Shown piece after piece: positions 56,116 to 64,000 of a stretch of 64,000 nt of DNA. Each line of letters begins with the position of its first letter. Positions within the stretch are counted from its first letter, which is position 1. The DNA is taken from contig CANLRB010000001.1 in assembly GCA_947493455.1 (NCBI GenBank), positions 620,001-684,000 of the forward strand. Reading direction: 5' to 3'. A program made the translations under genes and the position numbers. The DNA is from an uncultured Pseudoalteromonas sp. Lineage in GTDB: Bacteria; Pseudomonadota; Gammaproteobacteria; Enterobacterales; Alteromonadaceae. A model generated the notes under the pieces. The model made no database searches. It saw only the letters and a program-made list of their open reading frames with translations, and was not told the DNA's origin.

Positions 56116-56553
56116 TTATTTAAAGGTTTTTTCAAGGCGGTTAATTAAAGTTAGCAGCTGTTTATACTCTTGCTCACTCAATACATCGGTCGTTGATGCT
56201 TGCCACGCCAATGCCTTGGGCGCAAGTTGCTCATATAGCGCAATACCTTGCTCGCTCAATCGTAATAAGGTCGCTCGCTTATCGTTAGGGTCGACAGTTT
56301 TTATTATTATTGCGCGTTTTTCAAGTTGCACCAGTGCTCTTGATAGGGTTGATTTATCAAGCCCTGCTCGTTCGCCAATCGCTTTTGCACTTAAAGGCTC
56401 TGCCGCCGCTAAATGCACAATACTGCGCCATTGCGGGATCGTTAAATCAAATTCTTTTTGATATATCTCTGAAAAATGTTCGCTCAATAACTGGCTAAAG
56501 CGTGCTATGCGATACGGTAAAAAATTTTCTAGTTTTAATTCTGTCACTGTCAT
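56116..56553 (-). CDS. MarR-family regulator, likely of homogentisate catabolism
   Basis: 145 residues with the MarR winged helix: LTIPQWRSIVHLAAAEPLSAKAI, RAGLDKSTLSRALVQLEKRA (recognition helix) and VDPNDKRATLLRLSEQG (wing). MarR dimers bind palindromes and often respond to aromatic ligands. It is divergent from hmgA, and an inverted repeat lies in between, so it probably represses the hmg genes until homogentisate or a related compound appears (as HmgR-like regulators do). Effector is an inference. Confidence 0.85.
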   Translation of the reverse strand: MTVTELKLENFLPYRIARFSQLLSEHFSEIYQKEFDLTIPQWRSIVHLAAAEPLSAKAIGERAGLDKSTLSRALVQLEKRAIIIKTVDPNDKRATLLRLSEQGIALYEQLAPKALAWQASTTDVLSEQEYKQLLTLINRLEKTFK

Positions 56554-56622
56554 TTCTTATACAAACTGCCCAGCTCCACTATACCAAACTTTCACAACAA
56601 GTCGCATTGTAAAAAACACTTG

Positions 56623-56646
56623 ATATATTCTCACATGAGAGTATAT
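56623..56646. promoter_or_regulatory. Inverted repeat, likely MarR operator
   Basis: ATATTCTCACATGAGAGTATAT with half-sites TATATTCTC and GAGAGTATA (one mismatch) sits 28 bases before the hmgA start and 70 bases before the marR start; the size fits a MarR dimer site. Confidence 0.6.
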
Positions 56647-56673
56647 TAGTAAAAAACGCTCAAGGGACATATT

Positions 56674-57972
56674 ATGAACACAGAAAATCTTAACTATTTA
56701 ACTGGGTTTGGTAATCAATTTGAAACCGAAGCCCTACCTGGTGCCTTACCAATTGGCCAATTTTCACCGCAAAAAGTAAAATACGATTTGTACGCAGAGC
56801 AATATAATGTCACTGCATTCACCGCTCCGCGAGAAGACAATCGCCGCAATTGGTTTTATCGTATCCGCCCATCTGTAGTTCAAGGTGATTACGAGAGCAT
56901 GGATAACGGCCTTGTGCGCACCGCGCCTATAACCGAAGTACCAACGCCACCAACGATGTTACGTTGGAACCCAATCGATATTCCAACTGAAAAAACTGAT
57001 TTCATTGACGGCCTTGTTACGATGGCAGCGAACGGCAGTGCAAATGGTCAAGTGGGTATTGGTATTCACGTCTACACCATTAATGCATCAATGGAAGGAC
57101 GTTATTTCTATAACGCTGATGGCGAAATGCTGTTTGTTCCGCAACAAGGTGAAATTATACTTAATACAGAATGTGGCAAACTCGCCATCAAAGCAGGTGA
57201 AATTGCGGTCATTCCACGTGGTATTAAGTTTTCAGTAACCCTTCTTAGTGACTCAGCGCGCGGCTATATTTGCGAAAACTACGGCCATCCGTATATTTTA
57301 CCTGAACGCGGTCCGGTTGGCGCAAATGGCTATACGAATGAACGTGATTTTCAATATCCTGTCGCCGCATTTGAAGACATTGAAGGTGATTTTGAGCTCG
57401 TAGCTAAGTTTAATGGTAACTTCTTCCGTTGCGATATTGGTCACTCGCCACTTGACGTGGTTGCATGGACAGGTAACAGCGCGCCATACAAATACGATTT
57501 ATCACGCTTTAATGTGATGAACACCGTGAGTTTTGACCACCCTGATCCATCAATTTTTACTGTTTTAACATCACCGTCGGGCACCCCAGGTGTAGCAAAC
57601 GTTGATTTCGTGATCTTCCCACCGCGTTGGATGGTCGCAGAAGATACCTTCCGCCCACCATACTATCACCGCAACATTATGAGTGAATTTATGGGGTTAA
57701 TTGAAGGTAAATATGACGCAAAAGAGCACGGTTTTGTGCCAGGCGGTATGAGTTTACACAACTGCATGTCACCGCATGGTCCTGAAGCAGAAGTGTTTGA
57801 AAAAGCATCAAACGCACAACTTGAACCGCAACGATACGAAAATACACTCGCGTTTATGTTCGAATCACGTTATGTTATTTCTCCAACTAAATATGCTTTA
57901 GAAGGTAAAGAGCGTCAACAAAATTACCTAGACTGTTGGAAAGGTATCAAAAAATATTACAAAGGCGCTTAA
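56674..57972 (+). CDS. hmgA: Homogentisate 1,2-dioxygenase
   Basis: 432 residues, the usual length. Opens [20 protein letters not shown], a strongly conserved family start. The iron ligands are clear: His and Glu in [10 protein letters not shown] (His ~331, Glu ~337) and His in MSPHGPE (~367). It opens the ring of homogentisate to maleylacetoacetate, using O2 and Fe2+, in tyrosine and phenylalanine breakdown. AAGGGAC ribosome site precedes the ATG. First gene of the pair with maiA; regulated by the divergent MarR protein by inference. Confidence 0.96.
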   Translation: MNTENLNYLTGFGNQFETEALPGALPIGQFSPQKVKYDLYAEQYNVTAFTAPREDNRRNWFYRIRPSVVQGDYESMDNGLVRTAPITEVPTPPTMLRWNPIDIPTEKTDFIDGLVTMAANGSANGQVGIGIHVYTINASMEGRYFYNADGEMLFVPQQGEIILNTECGKLAIKAGEIAVIPRGIKFSVTLLSDSARGYICENYGHPYILPERGPVGANGYTNERDFQYPVAAFEDIEGDFELVAKFNGNFFRCDIGHSPLDVVAWTGNSAPYKYDLSRFNVMNTVSFDHPDPSIFTVLTSPSGTPGVANVDFVIFPPRWMVAEDTFRPPYYHRNIMSEFMGLIEGKYDAKEHGFVPGGMSLHNCMSPHGPEAEVFEKASNAQLEPQRYENTLAFMFESRYVISPTKYALEGKERQQNYLDCWKGIKKYYKGA

Positions 57973-58011
57973 CTTCATTACATGAGTCTGACATTTATAG
58001 TCATGTGATAA

Positions 58012-58041
58012 CGTGCTTTGGTGACGAAATACACCAAAGCA
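58012..58041 (+). other. Hairpin between hmgA and maiA
   Basis: TGCTTTGGTG and CACCAAAGCA form a ten-base perfect stem around an eight-base loop, followed by a second one with GACTC/GAGTC arms (58060-58092). Neither has a T run. They may attenuate transcription or protect the hmgA mRNA end. Confidence 0.5.
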
Positions 58042-58118
58042 TAACTAAAGCACAACCTGTGCGACTCGCAATATGAGAAACGTTCTCTGTGAGTCTCCAT
58101 AATAATTAAGGACTTAAT

Positions 58119-58745
58119 GTGAAATTATATAGCTATTTTCGTTCATCTGCAGCTTATCGTGTACGCATTGCCCTGAACCTAAAAAATATTGACCACGAAC
58201 TTATTCCCGTTAACTTATTAAAATCCGAGCAACAATCAGAAGATTATTTAAAAGTAAACCCACAAGGTCTATTGCCTTCACTTGAAACTGACCAAGGCCA
58301 TTTAGCGCAATCGCTCGCAATATTAGAGTACCTTGATGCCGAATATCCTGAAAATCCTTTGCTCACTGGCGATCACTGGGAACAGGCCCAAATCCGTAAT
58401 ATGGCCTACGCCATCGCGTGCGACATCCACCCTATCGATAATTTGCGCGTACTCAAGTATTTGTCTAATGAGCTCAACGTAACTGATGAGCAAAAAAACA
58501 CTTGGTATCGACATTGGATTGAAGTTGGTTTCGCCAAAATCGAAGCCATGCTCGGTGATGACGACTTTTGTGTTGGCAACAGTCCAACCCTTGCCGACGT
58601 TTGTTTAGTACCGCAAGTGTTTAACGCCTTGCGTTTTAAAGTCGATATGAGTCAATTCCCAAAAATAAACACCATTTACACGCGCTGTAATCAAATGAGT
58701 GAGTTTATTGACGCAGCTCCTGAAAACCAACCCGATGCAACTTAA
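58119..58745 (+). CDS. maiA: Maleylacetoacetate isomerase
   Basis: 208 residues of the zeta-class glutathione transferase family. It starts with GTG at 58119 (AAGGAC seven bases upstream), giving KLYSYFRSSAAYRVRIAL with the active-site SSA motif. VNPQGLLPSLETDQG is the glutathione-binding loop and LADVCLVPQVFNA the C-terminal domain motif. It isomerises maleylacetoacetate to fumarylacetoacetate, the step after HmgA. The next enzyme, fumarylacetoacetase, which often lies beside these genes, is absent from this window. Co-transcription with hmgA across the 146-base gap is likely. Confidence 0.94.
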   Translation: MKLYSYFRSSAAYRVRIALNLKNIDHELIPVNLLKSEQQSEDYLKVNPQGLLPSLETDQGHLAQSLAILEYLDAEYPENPLLTGDHWEQAQIRNMAYAIACDIHPIDNLRVLKYLSNELNVTDEQKNTWYRHWIEVGFAKIEAMLGDDDFCVGNSPTLADVCLVPQVFNALRFKVDMSQFPKINTIYTRCNQMSEFIDAAPENQPDAT

Positions 58746-58748
58746 GGG

Positions 58749-59621
58749 TTAATTCGGTGATATAACACGCCAAGATTCGGTTTCTGAATTTAAAAAACCG
58801 GCTTGGCGATATGCTCGTTCAATGGTGCCATTTTCACGTAGAATTTTTAACCCTTTAGTTAATGCATTAAAGGCCGCTTCACCAAGTGGGTGATGCTTAG
58901 ATACAACAAAATGGCGACTGTCCTGCAGTGCAATTTTAATATTCGGAATTGCATATATACGATAGTCAGGCCCACTGTATTGAAATGGCTGTTGATTTGT
59001 AAATGGCGCAAGCATTACATCAACCCAACCTCGGCTGACTGTTTTTGCCATTACAATCCAGTCTGATTCATGCAATAACTGTTTAGGTTTAAAAGACTGT
59101 AATGTAATCCAGTCAACATGCCAATCGCGGCTTGATACAACAGAAATGTCGTTCAAATGAGTTAAGTTCATTGACGCAAGCCGCGCCAAGTTTGCTTTAT
59201 TTGTATATAAACCAGCAAAATATTCGCCTTTTCTGATCACTGGTTCTGAAATAAATACATTGCTGTCATCGTTAATTAAGGCGCTACGCCAAATAGTATC
59301 GAATGAAGTCAGTAACAAGCCTTTACGCAACAATTTAATGTTACGTCCATCGTAATTGCCTTGTAAAAAATTGAATTCAGCATCAAACCCGCCGAGTTTG
59401 AGTGCCTGTTGCACCAGTATAAATTCGACTACATCACGCTGCGAATTAACGCCTGAAAAGTCGCTCACCGCCATGATATCTTTATCACCGATGATCTCTT
59501 TCGCATAATAGTAAATATCGGTTTCTACTGTTACATCAATGGAGGGCGATTTAGCAAATGCGTGTTGATTAACAAAAAGAAGCAGTGACAATATTAGAAA
59601 TCGAATACCAGTCCAGATCAT
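58749..59621 (-). CDS. Periplasmic solute-binding-like protein (family 3)
   Basis: 290 residues with signal peptide (FLILSLLLFVNQHAFA). The body has the family-3 substrate-binding layout: FDAEFNFLQGNYDGRNIKLL, HLNDISVVSSRD, a RGWVDVMLAPF and a C-terminal GTIERAYRQAGF. No permease gene is adjacent, which is common for such orphan proteins in Alteromonadales, where they may scavenge or sense ligands. Ends three bases after the convergent maiA stop. No lipobox. Confidence 0.8.
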   Translation of the reverse strand: MIWTGIRFLILSLLLFVNQHAFAKSPSIDVTVETDIYYYAKEIIGDKDIMAVSDFSGVNSQRDVVEFILVQQALKLGGFDAEFNFLQGNYDGRNIKLLRKGLLLTSFDTIWRSALINDDSNVFISEPVIRKGEYFAGLYTNKANLARLASMNLTHLNDISVVSSRDWHVDWITLQSFKPKQLLHESDWIVMAKTVSRGWVDVMLAPFTNQQPFQYSGPDYRIYAIPNIKIALQDSRHFVVSKHHPLGEAAFNALTKGLKILRENGTIERAYRQAGFLNSETESWRVISPN

Positions 59622-59699
59622 ACGCAGCTCACTAAAACGTTTATAACAGTGTATGACGTCAGATGAAAAGACGCCAATATCACATATTAATTTATTACG

Positions 59700-60125
59700 T
59701 CAGTCATCCGTTTTTGGACCTGTTTTTATTCTATTACTATGTTGAAATACCATGGTCACTGAGCCAGATAAAAACGCCAATAACGCACCGAGTACAATAT
59801 TAAACGACTGAGTCGCGAGTTGTTGCAAGTCTATTGAATTGTCAGCATTTTTACTCATTATTTCACTGACGATGCTGGCGACTTCATCACGCGATAAACT
59901 GACTTCAATATCTGACTGTTGTTTATACTCATTAAGTACTTTTATATAGCGACCTATTGTATATTCTGGGCGATTAAAGTCTTGATCCCAAAAGGCAATA
60001 TAACCAATAAAAACCAACAGCAAGCTATAGATCACAAGAATTAATACCCATATTTGAATACGGTTTACACCATTTTCTCGTCGAACGACTGATTGCAACG
60101 CACTACGCTCATTGGTTTGGGCCAT
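59700..60125 (-). CDS. Small membrane protein with two helices
   Basis: 141 residues. Helix 1 (WVLILVIYSLLLVFIGYIAF, ~26-45) and helix 2 (FNIVLGALLAFLSGSVTMVF, ~107-126) flank a polar helical loop (KQQSDIEVSLSRDEVASIVS). The N-terminus is basic (SVVRRENGVNR) and probably cytoplasmic, as is the tail. No family recognised. Divergent from the 497-residue orphan across a region with an operator-like array. Confidence 0.65.
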   Translation of the reverse strand: MAQTNERSALQSVVRRENGVNRIQIWVLILVIYSLLLVFIGYIAFWDQDFNRPEYTIGRYIKVLNEYKQQSDIEVSLSRDEVASIVSEIMSKNADNSIDLQQLATQSFNIVLGALLAFLSGSVTMVFQHSNRIKTGPKTDD

Positions 60126-60439
60126 TTCAAAAAACCTATCTTCTTTAAACCTTACTAGCTAATGTAATATGCCGATGGACTAAAACAAATTACCGTTTAT
60201 TACAGTTAATTTACTGTGCTATTACAGTACATCACAAAGGTCTAAATTTAATTAATAACAATAACTTAAGGAAATTTCAATCTAAATCTAAGCAGCGTTT
60301 TAAGGTGCAATAAACAGTAATTAATCGTAATAGACCAACTCGGTAACTGCGCACAAACTGAAATGGCTTAATACGTATTGCATCGCAACCTGACGGTTCG
60401 ATACGTAATTCACATTAACTTAAGGAAAAAGGTAATATT
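60126..60439. promoter_or_regulatory. Divergent intergenic region with operator-like repeats
   Basis: Three alternating half-sites, ACAGT (60202-60206), ACTGT (60213-60217) and ACAGT (60224-60228), are exactly 11 bases apart, so they form two overlapping inverted repeats on one helix face. Further right, TACGTAT...AACC (60372-60390) and GGTTCGATACGTA (60395-60407) form an imperfect hairpin just before the start of the rightward gene (TTAAGGAAAAAGG at 60418). Confidence 0.55.
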
Positions 60440-61933
60440 ATGGCCACTTCAATCCCCTATGATTCATCACTTGTACTTGGCAATGTGATCCATAAGGATA
60501 GACTTGAAAAAGTATTAAAGATTTCTGAAATCCAAGCGCCCGTTGTCGCAGCAGAAAATAAACTCAACGCCGATATTCAATTAAAGCGAAGCCTTGATTT
60601 AACACGGCAAGAACTCATTAATATGAAAATCCCAACGGATGAGCTCAATGAGCAAATCACCACTGTCGGTCAAGCAATTCAACAATCGGCGATAAAAGTT
60701 GCGACAGAGCGCTTAAAGGCAGGACCACTAGTCAATGATATTCGCGCAACATTGCCTCAATCGGCACAAAGTGTTGAAAGCCCAATTGACTACACACGTA
60801 CACAAATTAAATCAATGCCCTTGTCGTCAGATTCAATTGAAATGGACGCGCAATACTTTTCATTTGAAGAAAACAACCAAGATGCCCAAGCATCAATATC
60901 GCGTATTAAAGGGTTTGTAGCGGCATCAACATCATTTTTAGGTACTGAACGATCAGTACAAGCTGCGACCTCAGCAGAAAAACAAGTTGCACAACAAATG
61001 GAAAACCACTCGCTTGCCGGTACCTTAATTATCACCGCCAATTGCACCCATAAAGACGCCGCCGTGCTTGCTCCTTTTATTCTTGATGTGGATAAATCAA
61101 TTCGCGTATGGAATGAGCTGTATGATAAAAAAATTAAAGTAGACGATGTCAACAACATGCGCGAAATCGCCAAAGAAGAAGGCACAAGCGACGAAGAACA
61201 ACTTCATCTGCTGTCTGGGGCAACTTATGGTTCGAGTTTTATTGGCATGGTACACGTGCTAAAAAGCGAAAAAACAACCTCGAGTCAAAAAATGCTATCT
61301 ACGGCATCTAAACTACAAGCTCAAATGAAAACTGGCGGCTGGTTTGCAAAAGCCAGTGGCGGATTCGGTGTTGATTCATCTTTCTCTGATGACGTTAAAA
61401 ACATGCTGAGTTCACAGCAAATTTCCTCTCACGTCAGCATTGTTGCCATGGGCAGTATTCCATCTATAAAGTCGACAGAAGTACAACTTGGCGTTAAAAC
61501 GTTAGCAGATTTTGACCCTGCAAAAATGATGGATAAACTCGCAACTCTTGCAAATGCGACTAAGTCAGAGCAAGAAAGCGTGAGCCAAGCGGCTGATTCG
61601 GCGCGCACCGGCGGCCAAATGCTTGAAATCAGAAAATCCGAAATTAAAGGCGTGATGACTGGCTTATCCGAACTCGATAAATCAAAAAACAAAATGCTCG
61701 ATATCAACTCTTTGATGACTGCATTTGAAGATTATGTTGGTAAAGCGCTTAACGGCAATATCGGTGTTCCGATCAATTTTTACTTAAAATCGTTAACTCG
61801 CGCACAACTTGCGCAAATGTGGGTGGCTAAATATTACCCTAATGAATACTTGACGATTTCTGGTGATGATAGCGCGCCGGCGGCTAATTCTGGTACAAGT
61901 AGCAGTTCATCTGCCAGTGAAGCAGTAGGTTAA
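60440..61933 (+). CDS. Orphan cytoplasmic protein of 497 residues, unknown function
   Basis: No signal peptide or membrane helix. Starts MATSIPYDSSLVLGNVIH after a strong AAGGAAAAAGG site. Residues ~40-120 look helical; a central part has GTLIITANCTHKDAAVLAPF; ~290-350 has LQAQMKTGGWFAKASGGF then alternating strand-like residues (SSHVSIVAMGSIPSIKS); the end is a serine-rich, disordered tail (GTSSSSSASEAVG). There is only one cysteine. I cannot assign a family; the TGGWF-ASGGFG then serine-rich strands recalls pore-forming-type sheets only vaguely. It stands alone with its own promoter region and a strong hairpin after it, so it is an independent gene. Confidence 0.75.
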   Translation: MATSIPYDSSLVLGNVIHKDRLEKVLKISEIQAPVVAAENKLNADIQLKRSLDLTRQELINMKIPTDELNEQITTVGQAIQQSAIKVATERLKAGPLVNDIRATLPQSAQSVESPIDYTRTQIKSMPLSSDSIEMDAQYFSFEENNQDAQASISRIKGFVAASTSFLGTERSVQAATSAEKQVAQQMENHSLAGTLIITANCTHKDAAVLAPFILDVDKSIRVWNELYDKKIKVDDVNNMREIAKEEGTSDEEQLHLLSGATYGSSFIGMVHVLKSEKTTSSQKMLSTASKLQAQMKTGGWFAKASGGFGVDSSFSDDVKNMLSSQQISSHVSIVAMGSIPSIKSTEVQLGVKTLADFDPAKMMDKLATLANATKSEQESVSQAADSARTGGQMLEIRKSEIKGVMTGLSELDKSKNKMLDINSLMTAFEDYVGKALNGNIGVPINFYLKSLTRAQLAQMWVAKYYPNEYLTISGDDSAPAANSGTSSSSSASEAVG

Positions 61934-61940
61934 TAAGCAT

Positions 61941-61974
61941 GGCGTTTTGCTCTGTCTAACAAGAGCAAAACGCC
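61941..61974. terminator. Hairpin between convergent genes
   Basis: GGCGTTTTGCTCT and AGAGCAAAACGCC form a 13-base perfect stem around an eight-base loop between the orphan gene and the leftward surface protein gene; no T run outside the stem. Confidence 0.7.
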
Positions 61975-61988
61975 TTACTAAAAGTGAT

Positions 61989-64000
61989 TTAATTTGCCAA
62001 CGGCGTTACTTTATATAAACCAATGTAGCCACGTCGATAATCATCAAATCCAACCGAGTTTGGCAAGTAACCTTGATTGTTTTTAATGATAAACCAGTGA
62101 TTGTGCTTACCAATGACCTCAAACTCGCGGTAGCGCCACTTTTCACAGTTGCCCTCATTGATATCGCAATACGTTGTAAATTGCATGGTATCTGTCACGA
62201 GATAGTAATCAGCTAAATAGACACCACTACTGTACGACCAACTGAAGTGACTGATACGTGAATCATTCCATTGTCCAAAATAATAATTACGCTGCACACC
62301 TGTGTTATCCGTTTGAAACGGCAGTGCAAACGTTGAGTCTAGACCATCGTCAAATAACGGCTGGCGAACAAATTGAAACTCAGAATTAACACTAAAGTCC
62401 GGCAGTGCATTACGTGCAATGACATAGCTGGTTTCCGTTATGATAGGCGTGCTATTTTCAAAAGCGGTATATTGATAATAAGGCAACCCTTGATAGTCAA
62501 ATAACTTGGCATACACAATATTAATACCGTTGTCGTAACTCAAAATAAATTTGTCGTCGCTTACTTGCCATTGACCGCTGCGAGCAGCATGACGACTATC
62601 CGAGACTTCAATAAACGAACCATCATTTAACAAATCAATCGTTGCACCAATCGCATCTAAATCTGAATATGGTGTACCATCTTGTTGGTTTGGTTTAAGG
62701 GCTACCGTTTCCAAGTCATATTTACCCACTCGCAATGTTGATGCAATCGTTTCATGCATTCGGCGCGTACGATGAACTGTCATTTGCGTGCTATCACTTG
62801 CACAGGTCTGCTCGACCCACTCGGTACATGCAGTGGCTTTTTCGATAATGACTTTAAAACCAGGATAATGACCGAGCACTTTAAATTGATGTGACAAGAA
62901 TGCAATACGGTGTGATTCAGGTGTGCCATTTTCACCGTATCGCATATAGGTTTGTTCAACTACGTTAGCCACATTCACGGTAAGCGCATTGTCATTTAAC
63001 ACCCAACTCATCGCTTGAGAATCTAGATGTGGGACTTGCAAACGCCCTTGTCCATCATTTGACAAGACCATTAATTCAGGTAACAACACGCGAGAGGTTT
63101 TCCCCGATGCATATAACGTGTGATTGCCTGCATTAAATAATGTCGGTGAGTGAGTTAGCTCTTCATTATTGAAAATATACTCGAATGCTTCGGTGTAATG
63201 TTCAGGCGCATTAAATCGCCATGTTGCGAGCTGTTTTCGAACAGCAAACGGTGATGCTAAAAACTCGTTCACACTCGTGAATTCATTTGGCAACGACAGT
63301 CCGTTATCACTTGTGATTATTCTAAGTGCCATCGCAAGCTCAAGTACCAAGTCGTAGTCAATATCAATACGCATCGCGTCGAGTTGCTGTTGGTCGACAA
63401 GCGGGCCTTCATTTACAAATTCTAATAATACAAACTCGGCAGTTGTAATAAAGCTTAGCGGATAGGTTTCAACAACGCGTTCGCTGCCAGCTGCCAATTC
63501 AAGCTGTTGCACTGAGCCATATTGTGCTTTTAGCGTCATATTTTGTTCGCTAACATGCGCCTGCATACCAACCAAACTATGCGGCTCATTCACTGGAATT
63601 GCGACTTCAAATCCACCTTGCGGGTTTATTTCGACTGTCGTTTTGGTATCGCCAACATGTACCTCGATTTCGAAATTAGGCTGCTGAATTGGTTCGATTT
63701 TCCCCTTCAAAATAATGGAGTTGATAATAGAAACAGTAACAAACGCTGAACTAGAAGCACCATATGAATCTACAATGGTATATCCAATTAATACCTCACC
63801 TTCATAATTCTCGGGGGCAGTGTAATGCAATTTGTTATTAATAATCACCGCGTCACCATGCTCAACTACGCTTAACGAACTTAACACCAAACTGTCGCCT
63901 TCGGCATCAACATCATTTGCTAAAACATCAATCTCAATCGACTTTGAAGCAAGCATCTGCGTCACGTCATCATTGGCCACCGGCAATTGGTTTGCGATGG
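61989..64000 (-). CDS. Large secreted protein with Ig/cadherin-like domain, N-terminus outside window
   Basis: The reading frame is open to the window edge, so only the last ~670 residues are seen. Residues from ~63990 down to ~63700 are a bacterial Ig-like/cadherin-type domain (ANDDVTQMLASKSIEIDVLA and YTIVDSYGASSSAFVTVSI). Next comes a carboxypeptidase-regulatory-like stretch (GKIEPIQQPNFEIEVHVGDT), then a long region without a known family, with two cysteine pairs (ATACTEWVEQTCASD, YCDINEGNCEKW). The C-terminal ~150 residues (NDGSFIEVSDS, QWQVSDDKFILSYDN) resemble lipocalin-like beta strands. Probably a surface adhesin- or enzyme-like protein. Its promoter lies outside. Confidence 0.75.
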   Translation of the reverse strand, partial: IANQLPVANDDVTQMLASKSIEIDVLANDVDAEGDSLVLSSLSVVEHGDAVIINNKLHYTAPENYEGEVLIGYTIVDSYGASSSAFVTVSIINSIILKGKIEPIQQPNFEIEVHVGDTKTTVEINPQGGFEVAIPVNEPHSLVGMQAHVSEQNMTLKAQYGSVQQLELAAGSERVVETYPLSFITTAEFVLLEFVNEGPLVDQQQLDAMRIDIDYDLVLELAMALRIITSDNGLSLPNEFTSVNEFLASPFAVRKQLATWRFNAPEHYTEAFEYIFNNEELTHSPTLFNAGNHTLYASGKTSRVLLPELMVLSNDGQGRLQVPHLDSQAMSWVLNDNALTVNVANVVEQTYMRYGENGTPESHRIAFLSHQFKVLGHYPGFKVIIEKATACTEWVEQTCASDSTQMTVHRTRRMHETIASTLRVGKYDLETVALKPNQQDGTPYSDLDAIGATIDLLNDGSFIEVSDSRHAARSGQWQVSDDKFILSYDNGINIVYAKLFDYQGLPYYQYTAFENSTPIITETSYVIARNALPDFSVNSEFQFVRQPLFDDGLDSTFALPFQTDNTGVQRNYYFGQWNDSRISHFSWSYSSGVYLADYYLVTDTMQFTTYCDINEGNCEKWRYREFEVIGKHNHWFIIKNNQGYLPNSVGFDDYRRGYIGLYKVTPLAN

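Noticed and set aside
1-64000. Prophage, integrative element or genomic island
   Set aside because: No integrase, tRNA end, direct-repeat attachment pair, phage structural gene or sharp composition change noticed.

Overview
The window looks like chromosome of a marine gammaproteobacterium, most likely a Pseudoalteromonas-type member of the Alteromonadales. This is inferred from the AT-rich base composition, the many secreted peptidases, the Oar-like TonB-dependent receptors, the PqiABC set, the HmgA/MaiA tyrosine catabolism genes and the type of extracellular proteins. I see no rRNA, tRNA, CRISPR array, insertion sequence, integrase or phage gene. The genes sit in short transcription units, often divergent or convergent, with hairpin terminators between convergent pairs.

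Layout. 1-6.2 kb: the 5' part of a secreted beta-helix protein and a giant secreted protein (propeller-like region, thrombospondin-3 type calcium repeats, leucine-rich-like repeats, DUF4214 repeats). 6.2-13.4 kb: an iron-acquisition locus. A Fur-box-like site separates a heme-type TonB-dependent receptor (plus strand) from a leftward operon encoding a 40-residue membrane peptide too short for routine ORF calling, an ExbB/MotA/TolQ-like protein, an ExbD-like DUF2149 protein and a periplasmic, membrane-anchored CobN-like chelatase. 13.6-21.7 kb: a small unknown protein, a CDF metal exporter, an M24 peptidase, a possible PilZ protein, an exported M17 aminopeptidase, a diguanylate cyclase broken by one extra T, and a CBM9/DUF5916 outer-membrane protein. 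21.9-29.2 kb: a TPR hybrid histidine kinase, a chemotaxis receptor, a protein with a C-terminal sorting tail, a small unknown and an XRE regulator with membrane segments. 29.2-40.5 kb: an S9 peptidase, a glycosyltransferase, a ThrE-type exporter, a DUF4397 lipoprotein, an unknown, pqiABC and a GNAT acetyltransferase.

40.6-56 kb: an M16 peptidase lipoprotein, an anchored cyclophilin, a 5'-nucleotidase lipoprotein, a translationally coupled pair (solute-binding-like protein plus membrane protein), an S1/P1 nuclease and two tandem Oar-like receptors. The nuclease and nucleotidase would together fit extracellular nucleic-acid scavenging. 56-58.7 kb: a MarR regulator divergent from hmgA and maiA, without the fumarylacetoacetase gene. 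58.7-64 kb: a solute-binding-like protein, a two-segment membrane protein, a 497-residue orphan behind an unusual triple ACAGT operator-like array, and the C-terminal part of a large Ig-like secreted protein running off the window.

The strongest candidate for an under-described system is the chelatase locus. It resembles the HmuR/HmuS-type heme dechelatase loci known from Bacteroidetes, but here it sits in a gammaproteobacterium with its own ExbB/ExbD-like pair, which suggests a dedicated proton-motive-force motor for periplasmic heme handling. All functional statements are from sequence reading only; no searches were run.
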